DNA of 64,000 nt from Epiperipatus broadwayi (Eukaryota; Onychophora; Udeonychophora; Euonychophora; Peripatidae). The notes below the pieces were generated by a model. That model worked only from the letters and a program-made list of their open reading frames with translations. It was not told where the DNA came from and made no database searches. Of the stretch, positions 24,044 through 34,276 are shown piece by piece (within the stretch, counting starts at the first letter, position 1; every line of letters begins with the position of its first letter). Where the stretch lies: positions 990,001 through 1,054,000 of the forward strand of contig JAQFVV010000157.1 in the NCBI GenBank assembly GCA_028023455.1, given 5' to 3'. The translations under genes were made by a program, and so were the position numbers.

Positions 24044-24924
24044 GGTAAAGGTTTACTTTAGCGACTACAACATAAAAATCATGTTTGCCCTCTAGTTTTC
24101 AAAATTAGAAGTAAATAATTATACGTAAATATTACGTATATGCCACTATATTACAATTATATTAAAATGTAAAAGATAAAAAAAATATTTACCATTTTAA
24201 AGAAATTGAAATAATTACACTAGATTAATTAAAATAATTAGTCTAAATTATTTGAAACTTAAGAATTTAAACTATCTACATTTATAACTTAATAATTTAA
24301 ACTATCTAGATTTATAGCACTTATTATAAATAAAAAAATCAGCCTAAGCAAGAAAGTAGTCATTGACTGGGCAAATTTTTGTCGTGAAGAGCGTACCAAT
24401 ATTTAGACACAAATCCGATGTTTCTCGACGAAATGGATGAATCCAGCAGTACATTTTACCAGGTACTCACATAATTTCAGATGGCTGGGTTGCATACAAT
24501 AATATCAGCAGACTTAGCAATGGGGTATATATGCATTCGGTTGTCGTCCAGCAGGACAACTTTGTGAATCCCGAAGACCAAGATATACATACTCAGAATA
24601 TTGAGAATATGTGGATGAGAGCGAAGCGTAAGCTGAAATTCCAATCTGGTACCAGCAGAGCTTTATTTTCATTGAATCTCCAAGAATTTGCCTTCCACAA
24701 TAGGTATAGCACTGCCGCCTTTTTCTCCAACTTCCTAGTATGCATAGGGCATAATTATGCTTAAAAAGGTAAATGCTTTTTTATTATTATCTTTTACGTT
24801 TTAATTAATAAATATTACTGTAATTGTAATATAGGAGCAGATACGTAAGATTTTAGAATATTTTAGTTCTAATTTTAAGAACTAGATGGTGAATATGCTC
24901 TGGTCGCTAAAGTAAACCTTTACC
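24044..24924 (+). mobile_element. Merlin-type DNA transposon, decayed, with terminal inverted repeats
   Basis: The left end reads GGTAAAGGTTTACTTTAGCG. The right end is its inverse (CGCTAAAGTAAACCTTTACC), a perfect match for about 22 bases. The interior holds the C-terminal part of an IS1595/Merlin-like transposase. An 8-9-bp target duplication expected for Merlin is not evident in the flanks. Inside, 24255-24320 is a 33-bp tandem duplication (TTAAACTATCTA), and 24168-24290 resembles sequence just outside the right end. Confidence 0.85.
24459..24764 (+). pseudogene. Merlin (IS1595/ISXO2-like) transposase, C-terminal remnant
   Basis: A DDE-type transposase would cut and paste the element at its GGTAAAGG ends. 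The open frame covers 101 codons. It starts PGTHIISDGWVAYNNI, matching the family's P-G-T-x-I-x-S-D-x-W-x-A-Y block with the second catalytic aspartate. It continues with NFVNPEDQDIHTQNIENMW, matching F-V-D-P-E-T-G-A-H-T-x-x-I-E-x-x-W with the catalytic glutamate, then KRKLK and the YS..FF tail. The first catalytic aspartate and the N-terminal zinc region are missing. Upstream sequence (24340-24458) reads on in other frames with stops, so the gene is frameshifted and dead. The first ATG in frame is at 24531, inside the domain, so it is not a real start. Confidence 0.8.
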
Positions 24925-24941
24925 CAAATTTTAAGTCAATG

Positions 24942-25085
24942 TAAAAGATAATAAAAAAAACATTTACCTTTTAAAGAATTTGAATGTTGGATTAATTACA
25001 CGTACATTAATTAAAAGAATTACTTTTAATTTCTTTGAAAGTTAAGAATTTAAACTGTCTACAACTTAAGAATTTAAAATAAAAA
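24942..25085 (+). repeat. Direct repeat of Merlin-internal sequence outside its right end
   Basis: AATGTAAAAGATAATAAAA, ATTTACC.TTTTAAAGAA, the TTAATTAAAA block and AAGAATTTAAACTGTCTAC follow the order seen at 24165-24285 inside the element, with indels. This may mean nested or tandem related elements, or that the true element extends past 24924. Confidence 0.6.
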
Positions 25086-25528
25086 GTAGATGCTTTGTTT
25101 TATAATAATTAAAATACACATACACACAAAATAATAATAGTAAATGTTGTAAATAGGGATTTAATATTTAATAACCCTTTGACACCCAGTACGACTTTGT
25201 AAGACTTTCTAGAAATTTCGATTTTGAGCTGAGTTTACATGTAAATGGTAAACGACACACACACAGACATTATGTCATTCTTTGCGCCATTTTGTTCTCT
25301 ACATGAAAATGTAAGAATTTTTTCTATACGACAATTTTTAGATTTTTTATGAATATTTTTAGCAAAAGGTACCTAAAAAAAAAGTTTATTTTTTATTTTT
25401 TATCAGTTTATATATCGTAAAAAAGTTATTCCACAATGGTTGGATCAATTACTGAAGATTTTATTCTGATTTGCCATTGAAGTTGTCCGCAAATTCTGGG
25501 CCCTCTTCTCCAAATTACGTTTTTGGAT
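25086..25528. other. Unassigned stretch, possible decayed DNA element
   Basis: A segment starting ACCCTTTGACACCCAGTACG (25174) looks like a piggyBac-type terminus in style, but no TTAA duplication or partner end was found. No gene was recognised. Confidence 0.3.
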
Positions 25529-25870
25529 AATGTTCAATGGGTATGTAATTTCACTTTTTTATATATATATTTTTATAAATTATAATAATTTTTCGATGTA
25601 CTGTAAATATCAAATAAATATGCTATAGAATAATAAATTATAAGATTTACTGATGTACCACTGACTAACCCTCTACTCAAATAAATGTTCTATGGAGAAT
25701 GTTCAAAGGGTATGTAATTACTTTTTTTATATATATATATTTTTTATAAATTTTATAATATTTTCAAGTAACTGAAACAAATAAATATGCTATAGAATAA
25801 TAAATTATAATATTTTCTAAGGTACTGAAACAAATAAATATGCTATAGAATAATAAATTATAATATTTTC
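25529..25870. repeat. Nested tandem repeats (~160-bp and ~55-bp periods)
   Basis: A long unit (ATGTTCAA.GGGTATGTAATT, TA-run, TAAATATGCTATAGAATAAT) occurs at about 25529 and 25688. The end of the second unit is then repeated at about 55 bp (ACTGAAACAAATAAATATGC, ATAATAAATTATAATATTTTCTA), two copies almost identical. Confidence 0.8.
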
Positions 25871-26469
25871 TAGATATACATATGATTATTTATTTATTTA
25901 GTGATTAATTATATAAGAAAAATAGATGAGATTAAATTACACTTTAAGATTATTATTTATTATTATTATTAAAGTAAGTTAGGTGTATTTAAGTTTGATA
26001 TAAAATCCCACATCATACTTATTTACATAATTTATTATTTTAAAACAACTTAGAAGAACCTGAGATTATTTAATTATATTTTAAGTTAAAAGTTAGGAAT
26101 TATTTTAGTATTATTAAAGATAATTATTTCATTTAAAAGTCATAAGAATGCTATAGATGTAGTGGTAAAGTGATAGGGTAGTGATAGTATTCTTATGCCA
26201 TTGAGACAGTATCTTGGGAGATATTGACTCAGTGTAAATCTGCTTATTACTTTGTAACTTTACTTCGCAGTCTCATAATTTTATAAATACTTATTTAATT
26301 AATATAATCTAGAACTATATTGATTTTGATGATTGATAATAAATTTAATTAAGATATGATAATATAAAAGTATATTAAAGATAGATATGCAAATTTTAAT
26401 TAAGCGTAATAATGTAACTGAGCTAGTTGTATTTTTAAACTATTTTATATATCAAGAAGTAAGGGTACA
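25830..26469 (+). repeat. Truncated copy of the long LTR, 3' end
   Basis: It aligns with the reverse complement of 58125-58750 and 34275-34850. Shared blocks include TAAGTTAGGTGTATTTAAG, GATATAAAATCCCA, CTTATGCCATTGAGACA, GATATTGACTCA.TGTAAAT and GTAAGGGTACA at the very end, followed by (AT)n. The upstream part of the LTR was not found, and homology stops in the tandem repeats near 25830. It is a 5'-truncated or recombined LTR in plus orientation. Confidence 0.8.
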
Positions 26470-26854
26470 ATATATATATATATATAACTTTTACATTGAA
26501 ATATTAAACGTCAATTCTAAGAAATAATTAAGATACTAGACTGCCAAGCAATTTAATAAAAAGCATTGAGAAAAGAACAAAAAGTGATTTTTTTTACAGA
26601 TTTATTTAAGTACTAAGTAACAAGCAAGAAATATTAAGTAAGGAATTTATATTCTCTTTTTACATTTATGATATCTATGAAAATTTATTATGTAACTTAT
26701 AATTTGATCTAAATTTACATGCTTGTTTTTAAAATCATACTCTAGTATCTATTATTTTCCTTATTTGGAATTTAAAATATAAAACTTAAATAATATTCAT
26801 TCAAACTGTAGTATTAAATGAATTTAATAAATTTATCTTTAAAATGATACTAAG

Positions 26855-26890
<36 letters not shown>

Positions 26891-29672
26891 CTTGTTTAAT
26901 TTTATATATATATTCATGTTCGTACTATAATTATAAATATGTGTGTCTGATAAAGAGAAGATTATTAGTAAATAAATATTTTAAATATATTAATATTAAA
27001 AATAGATCTACTAATTAAAGTTAAAAAGTAAACTTAATAATTAAATATTATTATTTATTTATGAAATGCTCACAATTAAACTCATTTATATATGCATAAT
27101 TATACTTGACATGTACCATTTCATTATAAATTAGTAAATTAATCACTATATGTTTTGGCATCCTTACCAAAATATTTAAGAACATTGATTGTATTTGAAA
27201 ATATTTCATAAATTTAAGGAAAACATATGTTAATATTAGATGTGTTTTACAATATTATTCTTTTGGCATACAATTAATTTTTCTCTTGGCATGTTTATTA
27301 TTTTCATAACTTGTCATTAGTATGATAATCTCCTATATGTAGGGTTTCACTCTTAGCAACATTTTTGGGCCATTTCTTAAACTGTATTCATATCAAAAAT
27401 AGTAAGTACAAAAAAAGATTATATATTTATTTTTGATAATTTTTCTAATTTTAAGTTAGATTTCTGGTACCATTATATTTCTCCAGTTATGACTTGACAG
27501 ATTCTGGTTCTACAATTATAATTTTAAAATAATTAATATTATATATATAAAGTTTTTTTGTGTTTTTTTTTTGTTTTGTTAATGAAACTAAATAATTTTT
27601 GATTAATTTTTCTGTGTATTTGTATTAACTATTTCTTTGTTGCAGACTAATCTAAAAGTTTATCAACAATCTCCCTTTACAAATTTCAATTGCTTACTGT
27701 TTTTTCTTCATTTCTGTTTTATACAAATAAAAAAAAAAGGGTAAAATAACTAACTGTTGAGGGAAAGATTTTTCCAGCATTTTTTCTCATTTCAAAAGAG
27801 TTGGAAAGGAAAATACAACTTATCAGAATAATATTTGAAATACAGGCACTCTTCATATACCTGAAGTCTGCTTGAAAGTCGGAGTTCAAATCCCCTACAC
27901 TTATCAGAATAATTAATTTTTGGTGATATAAGTTTTTTATATTTTTATCTTCTTTGTTCTCTCTTGTAATTATGATTATCAGATACTCATTTACTAAATA
28001 ATAATTTGATGGCTAACTTAAAAGCTATTAGTATCTTGTTTAGAAATCATTCATTACCTGAAAAAAATTACAATGTCAACCTAGTTTCGAATTCCAGTTC
28101 ATAGGGATTACTGTAAAATGTATCATTGATTATAACATGAGACATGTTGTGCACTATGTATATATACATCGGTGTATATTTTTAAATAATATTTTGTTCA
28201 TTATATTATTATTGATCTTTTAAAAGGTAAAGATTAGAAAGGTCAGTGTACGTTTTTTTTTAAAAAAAAAACTATTTTTTCAAATAGATATTCATAGTCG
28301 ACTCGCTGTGATTTACACATTTATTATTTATGAAATACATTTATGTACTAATTCATGTTTGAAATCACTAATAATACAGCTCTATGTGAAAGTGAAAATT
28401 AAAAAATAAATGTGAAAAAGAAAAATACATATATCAAATATTAAAAGGAACCCAAGAGAGTCTTCAATCCTGTCGATTTTGTTAAATAAATAAATAAGTA
28501 AATTATTTAAAGAAACACACACATTTATCGTTTGTATTTATTATTATTACACTCTAGGGTATACTTTAATGAAATTAAAATCTTATTTATATATATATAT
28601 TAAGAAGTCATGCTAAAATTGTTTTTGAAATTCACTGGAGAAAATGAAATTAATAGAAGCTATTGATTGTTTATGTAGAAATAAATTATACTAATATTGA
28701 TAAATAACTTTCTTGCAAATGGAATTTTAATGATTAAAAAAAAAGTTATCTATCAATAACAAGTATTTGTATACTTATATATCATTACTGTAACAAAGAT
28801 TTCTTTACTATTTTTCTAAAAGAAACTTCATTAATTGCTTTGATTCATTTTACAGGTACAGTGAAGTCTGGAATAACAAATTTAGGTGCAAATTTATTAC
28901 TTTTTGAAGCTCATTGATTATATCATCCTTCTTTCTTCTTTACATGAAATACATGTATTGAAACATAATTCATTTCAGCTTCGCGGTCTGAATCAAAGTT
29001 ACTAGCTAAAACTGTCATGGTGAATCTATGGCCTACTTGCTACGTGTGATTTTTTTACTGACACTCAAACCATTTGAAATCATAATTTTCTATGCTTTAA
29101 AATAAATTATTCAAAAAAATTTTTATTGCCAAAATCTGTACTAATAAAGATTTACTGTAAACTAAAGTAAAGGTGAAATAAATGCATATAACATTATATT
29201 AGTATTAAATTTACATTGAACTCTCATTGGAAACAATAAATGCCAAAATTTGAAAAAAAAATGTGCACACGTACATATGTATGTGGGAATGATGCATAAA
29301 TAAGTAAGCCAAATAAAGTAGTATCATATTCTATAAACCTGTTAATGATTCCAATAAAATTACAAAGTAAACTGCTAAATTATTTTCTAACTCTGAAGTA
29401 AATCTTGTCAGATCGCAAAGTATAAATAGCAAAATGTTTTTCCATCACAATCTTTTTGGTCTAAACGTAGTTAATGCCATTCCATTCATTTTGTAAAGTA
29501 ATCGAAATCACAATCAAAGGAACAAAATGTGTGATCAATGCGCACACAAATAATTTAAATACCAACATAGCTGCTAAGCAATAGCTTAATAGTTATTACG
29601 ATGAAGTAACTCCCTTACAAAAAATAAAACGTTTTTCTTTTTTGCTTGAAGTTTTGCGTAAATATGAATACA
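26470..29672. other. A+T-rich stretch with one small repeat fragment
   Basis: The segment 27868-27899 (CTTGAAAGTC then GTTCAAATCCCCT) matches the outer end of the hammerhead-related repeat at 10969-11002. Two short splice-like candidates at 28857 and 28980 were not accepted as exons. (AT)n lies at 26856-26886. The rest holds nothing I recognise. From about 29400 the composition becomes less A+T-rich, possibly the LINE's 5' region. Confidence 0.5.
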
Positions 29673-29793
29673 AAGCTATTCAGGTCTTGCATTGGTGGTC
29701 GAGAGGTCAGCGCGACTGCCTTACGAGCAGTTGCCCGGGTTGCGGGTTCGCGTCCCGGCCGATGCTATGACACTTAAAAAAAAAAGCTATTCA
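29673..29793 (+). mobile_element. tRNA-like mini-SINE with poly(A) tail and target-site duplication (copy 2)
   Basis: The tRNA-like body is 29689-29765. It has acceptor stem GCATTGG/CCGATGC, an A-box-like TGGTCGAGAGG, anticodon-type arm ACTGC-CTTACGA-GCAGT (a regular 7-base loop with UAC in the anticodon position), and T-arm-like CGGGTTCGCGTCCCG. There are extra bases (CCCGGGTT) before the T arm. The body is followed by TATGACACTT and ten A residues. AAGCTATTCA is repeated exactly at 29673-29682 and 29784-29793. Tail plus duplication show LINE-mediated retroposition. Confidence 0.8.
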
Positions 29794-29926
29794 TCAGGGC
29801 AGTGACTCGGAAAACTCGTCAATAATTGCCCCCTCTCTCAAAATAGGTCTATTAAAAGTAAAAGAATCCTGACAAATAGAGATTCACAATTTCACTCAGA
29901 ACCATCCAGAGAAGATCATAACAGTG

Positions 29927-32900
29927 ATGAAAATCAATATTGCAGGGATTAATATTAGGGGGATCAACTCGCTTGCTAGGGTGAGTGCAATTGAGCACTA
30001 GTTTTCTCTAAACTCTCCTCACATCCTATTTATAGGAGAAACAAAACACCATTTTAATTTTTGTCCTTATGTGACATAGCATCAGCGAACCCGCTAACCC
30101 GGGACAACTGCTTGTAAAGCTGCTGTCGCTGACCTCTCGACCACCAATGCTTGACACCATTTTAATTTTGACCTCAGAATAAGGCAAAAATTAGAAAATC
30201 TAGGTTTCGTTCAGCTCTCCTCAAATTATACAGCTGCAGAGGGGTAGGACTAATCATTAACAAAAAAAGTGCTCCGAAAAAATTTCGGGTACTATATATG
30301 GATAAAAACATTATAGCAATCAATGCAGTTTTTCAAAAAGATGTACATTTAACCCTAATCTACATTTACACAAATAAAGATGCTGGCAAAGATCTTAAGA
30401 ATTATAAGTATAATCAATATGATCACTGCTAATAACAACAGCCACATGGTGATTTTAATATAAATTACAAAGAACTTAATAGCAAATATATACATTTAAT
30501 AGAAAGAGGGGTGATGAGTGGCGATGGTCTGTTGCCATCCAATGCATTCTCTTTCTATAACAATAATCACAAATCGCTCATAGATTTGGTCATGTACTCC
30601 TTACAAATACATTTCCAAATTGAAGCTTTATTTGAACCAGGTCCATTTACGGACCACTGTGCACTAGCAGTAAATCTTGACATTGCAGACAGAATAACCT
30701 CTCTAAGCAAGATGACCATAAGAATGTTAAACAAAGAAAACATAACAGAATTCATTCCCTTCTAAGCATATATCTATTTCAACAAGATTAAAATTTGAAT
30801 ATACCACCTGACCAAGCCTGGTTTTCACTAATCAAAATATTACAGTCCATTATTGTTTACCATACAAAGAAAAGAAAAGGTCCAGTCACACTAATGAATG
30901 AACTTGACTCCCTAAGTCTATAAATTAAATTCTGTGCACAAGACTCAAATAATATCCAAAATTTGAATAGCCTAAAATACCAATACAGAAATAAACAAAA
31001 AGAAATAGCAGAATACATAGCTATTAAAAAGGCAAAAATATTTCTCCAAGGCCAGCATTTGCTCAAAGAAAACAAGGTCCCCCTGTGCAAATAAAAATAA
31101 ATGGAATTTCATATATTGGCAACTCAATGCTCAAAGTTATAAAACAATACTTTCAAAAAAAATTACAAGACAATTATCATCACAGAGAAAACAATGAAAG
31201 AGACTGTGGCAGTAATTCTAATCATGAAATCACACAAACAATGATAGCAGCTAAGTTACACTCCACACTAAACAATTGGCCTTGCTACACTCTAACCAAA
31301 CAATTGGCCTGCATGGAATTCCAAAATTCATATTGGCTCACTTAAGCCAATTCACTATTCCAATTATTCATAACATGCTAACCTTCTTTGCTGGACATAA
31401 AATATCCATCCAAACCTATATCCCATTGCAATAGTTTCATTCAAAAAGAAAAACAATGATGCAGAAGACCTTCAAAAAATTAGACCAATTTCATTGACTC
31501 GAATCCTCATCATCAAAATGATGGAATTACTGATAAAAGATAAAAATTCAAGATACAATCCTCTCCCAAACAATGCCTACTCAGTTTGTCTGCATTGATT
31601 GTGATTAGTATGGTTAGAACCCTATTTGATGAAATAAGGCTTTCAAAGAAATCAAAACCAATAGCCATCCAGCTGGACATTACAGCAGCTTTTGATTCTG
31701 TAAAAATAAGCACTTTAATAGATCCACTAGAAGAGTTAACAATACCTGCCCCATTTAATAAACATAATACACAATCTTCTTAACAATAGAGAGATTTCTA
31801 TATCACTCAATGGAAAACTCTCCCAATCTTTTAAACCAGATTTGCCAATCCCGCAGGGCTCGCCGCTTAGTGCACTTTTGTTCATGGTATATATCGATCT
31901 CCTCCTAAAAAAATAAAACTAGATCTTCCAGAATATATTTCCATAGGCTTAAAAAAATTATTATAACTGTAGCCTATATAGATAATGTTTTAATCCTGTT
32001 ACCATCCTCAAAATACCTGCCAAACCTATATAAAATTCTTGAGCAATTCTTTAAGACTCAGGTCTTAAACTAAACCGGCTAAAATCTGCAACCTGAAAGA
32101 TACTCTCTGAAAAAAAGGTCTGTTCTAATTTCATGGCTCAGCCCCAAAAATTTTTGGGTTTTTCAATTGCTAAATCAGTCACTCAAATGTCACGTGAAAT
32201 TCAACAATCTATAATAAACTCCATGGATATTTTAACAAAAAAATTTGCCTCGGTCTACCTCTCATTTCAAGTAAAGGTAGCCCTTCTCAATATAAAAATT
32301 TATGGCTAAGATAAGCTACTACCTTCCCATTAAATAAAATAACAAAAATCTTTACAGATAAAATTAATTCACTTACAGCCAGACTATTCTGGAGTGGGAA
32401 AATAGCTTCACTTTGCATCAAACCCATGCAATACCCTAGGAAACTGAATAGTTTGTCTTTTCATTCAATCAAAGCATTCAAAACTCAAAAAACACATGGC
32501 ATATTAATACATTTGATCAGACTCTTTAACTATGATGTTATCATTAATCCAGTCCCCCAACTGATCATCCTCCACTCCTTAAGCCTAACTGGCTAGATGC
32601 CAGAATCATTCACCTAAAAAACTATTTATATTTATCAGGCAAAGCTTTTAGTTATAAATTAAAAATTTGGGATGCATACCACTTATTATTTAATCAACCT
32701 ACCCTTATTGAAGGAACTTTAAACATCACAAATCAATAGATAGCTAAGCTTTTCAAATTCTGGGACATGGAGCCTAAATTCTTTGATCTTGCCATTAAAA
32801 TTAACAATAACTCTGTAATAACTCTGTGTCTACAAACTGGTTCCGTAATCATAAAAGGGGGATCTCCACAATTAATGCAAACTGCAATCTTTGTGAAAGA

Positions 32901-33450
32901 GATGATGAGACATTTGATCACTTGATCAGATCCTGTCAGGGGTTAAATGTCTCAAAAAAATTTATATTTATACAATCATTTCACTTTAAAAAAGTATACA
33001 ATCTAAACAATTTGCAATAATAAGGCTCTCTTTGTTTATCACATTTGCCCTATGGTTAGTCAGATGCCATAAGACTTATAATTCCCCTCAGCAAAATGAA
33101 CAACAATTTTTTTTCTGAACTTGCTTTCAAAGATGAAAAAAGAGACAAAAGCATAGCACAATCTAATTGATACAAAGACACTTGGGACCTATTCAACATC
33201 TAATCAAACACTCAATGCAGCATATGTATATTGCCAAGAAAACCAAAACTCAAGGAAACTCCTAACCACTGCCTGATTTTGGAACCTATTGATCATCACT
33301 ACAACTCTTGAAACCATCCTAAAACTTGAACTATGAACTTAAAATATACTTTTTTCAATTTTTATTAATGTAATTTTTCTTTTCTGACTACCTGTGTGTC
33401 GGTCAAAATCATGTATTCATTTAACAAGACCAATAATCCAAGCAAAAGTA
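29927..33450 (+). pseudogene. L1/Tx1-like LINE ORF2 (endonuclease + reverse transcriptase), decayed
   Basis: The intact protein would nick the target and reverse-transcribe LINE RNA. The endonuclease begins MKINIAGINIRGINSLA at 29927, includes ILFIGETK, GVGLIIN, GDFNIN (about 30452), SLIDLVMYS and FTDHCAL (30640-30665), the usual APE-type order. The RT part has DLQKIRPISLTRI (31468), IAIQLDITAAFDSV (motif A, 31660-31700) and PQGSPLSALLF (31851). It then has VAYIDNVLIL at 31969, where the expected YADD reads YIDN, so the catalytic pair is damaged. A thumb-like FWSGK (32390) and a C-terminal CNLCERDDETFDHLI..C zinc motif (32885-32940) follow. More than ten stops or frameshifts and a SINE insertion at 30.05 kb break it. 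The 3' limit near 33450 is approximate. Confidence 0.85.
30046..30169 (-). mobile_element. tRNA-like mini-SINE inserted in the LINE endonuclease (copy 3)
   Basis: The tRNA-like body lies on the minus strand, 30150-30079. ACACCATTTTAATTTT occurs exactly at 30046-30061 and 30154-30169. Removing the insert and one copy rejoins the LINE frame (ETKHHFNF then DLRIRQK). The body has GCATTGG/tgATGC acceptor halves (one strand mutated), the TGGTCGAGAGG A box, CAAGCAGT, and GGGTTCGC. A short tail (TATGTCACATAAGGACA) precedes the A-rich target. Confidence 0.85.
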
Positions 33451-34243
33451 CCTTGAATCCAACCATGCACAAGATACAGATGTCAGGGCAAGGGTGAATC
33501 CTATCCTATTTGCCTGAACTATTGCCTCTCTGACTAATGGATAGCGTTTGTGATGATCCTAGCAGTTCTTAGTTTTATTCTGTCCGAGCTGGAGATCACG
33601 GTTCACAAAGAGACTCGAAATAATAAAGGGTTTATATGAGAAATTAATGATTTAGTGAATTCTGATGGTTGCAGAATGGTACAGATGTGATTTGATATCG
33701 ATTACTAATGATTTGAACCGTAATAATCATAATTCTTTATGGCAACATTACAAAGAATTGAATTTAAATCAAAGAAATATAAATAACTATGGTAATTAAT
33801 ATTAGAGATTCAAAGTGATGACAAACTAAGCTAATTTAAAATAATAACATTGCAGGAATTTATTAAGAAATTGAGTTATTGTTTTACAAAATAAGTTGAG
33901 TTTTGTTTATACAACTAGATTATTATACTTCTTGAATTCGTTTCAATGCAGCTAAATGCAAGGCATTTGATAACAAAGTAAAAATTTGTTAATTGGTCTG
34001 CCAAGAACCAATCAGCAATAAAATATTATTAGCCCTCTTTAAGAGATTACAGATAAATCTATTTTATATATAAATAACAGGACATGATCGATGTGTATTT
34101 AAAACACTATTACATTTTAATCAGTTGTCTATAATGAGTGTGGAAAGCAAAATAGTTCTTTTTAAATTAGATAATCAGATTTAACTAATTAACGGGATTG
34201 GTTTGTGAAGGATGTGCCATCATGGCCAAGAGCATTTCAGGTT

Positions 34244-34274
<31 letters not shown>
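33451..34274. other. Unassigned stretch ending in (AT)n
   Basis: The segment 33540-33620 (GATCCTAGCAGTTCTTAG to GAGATCACGGTTCACAAAG) is G+C-richer and may be part of another old element. No reading frame or repeat partner in this window was found. It ends in an (AT)n run at 34247-34274 that borders the solo LTR. Confidence 0.4.

Positions 34275-34276
<2 letters not shown>

Noticed and set aside
25174-25200. piggyBac terminus (CCCTTTGACACCC)
   Set aside because: No TTAA duplication and no inverted partner end.
28857-29050. Two exon-like segments after TTTTACAG and TTTCAG
   Set aside because: Open for only about 20 codons each, no good donors, and no recognisable protein.
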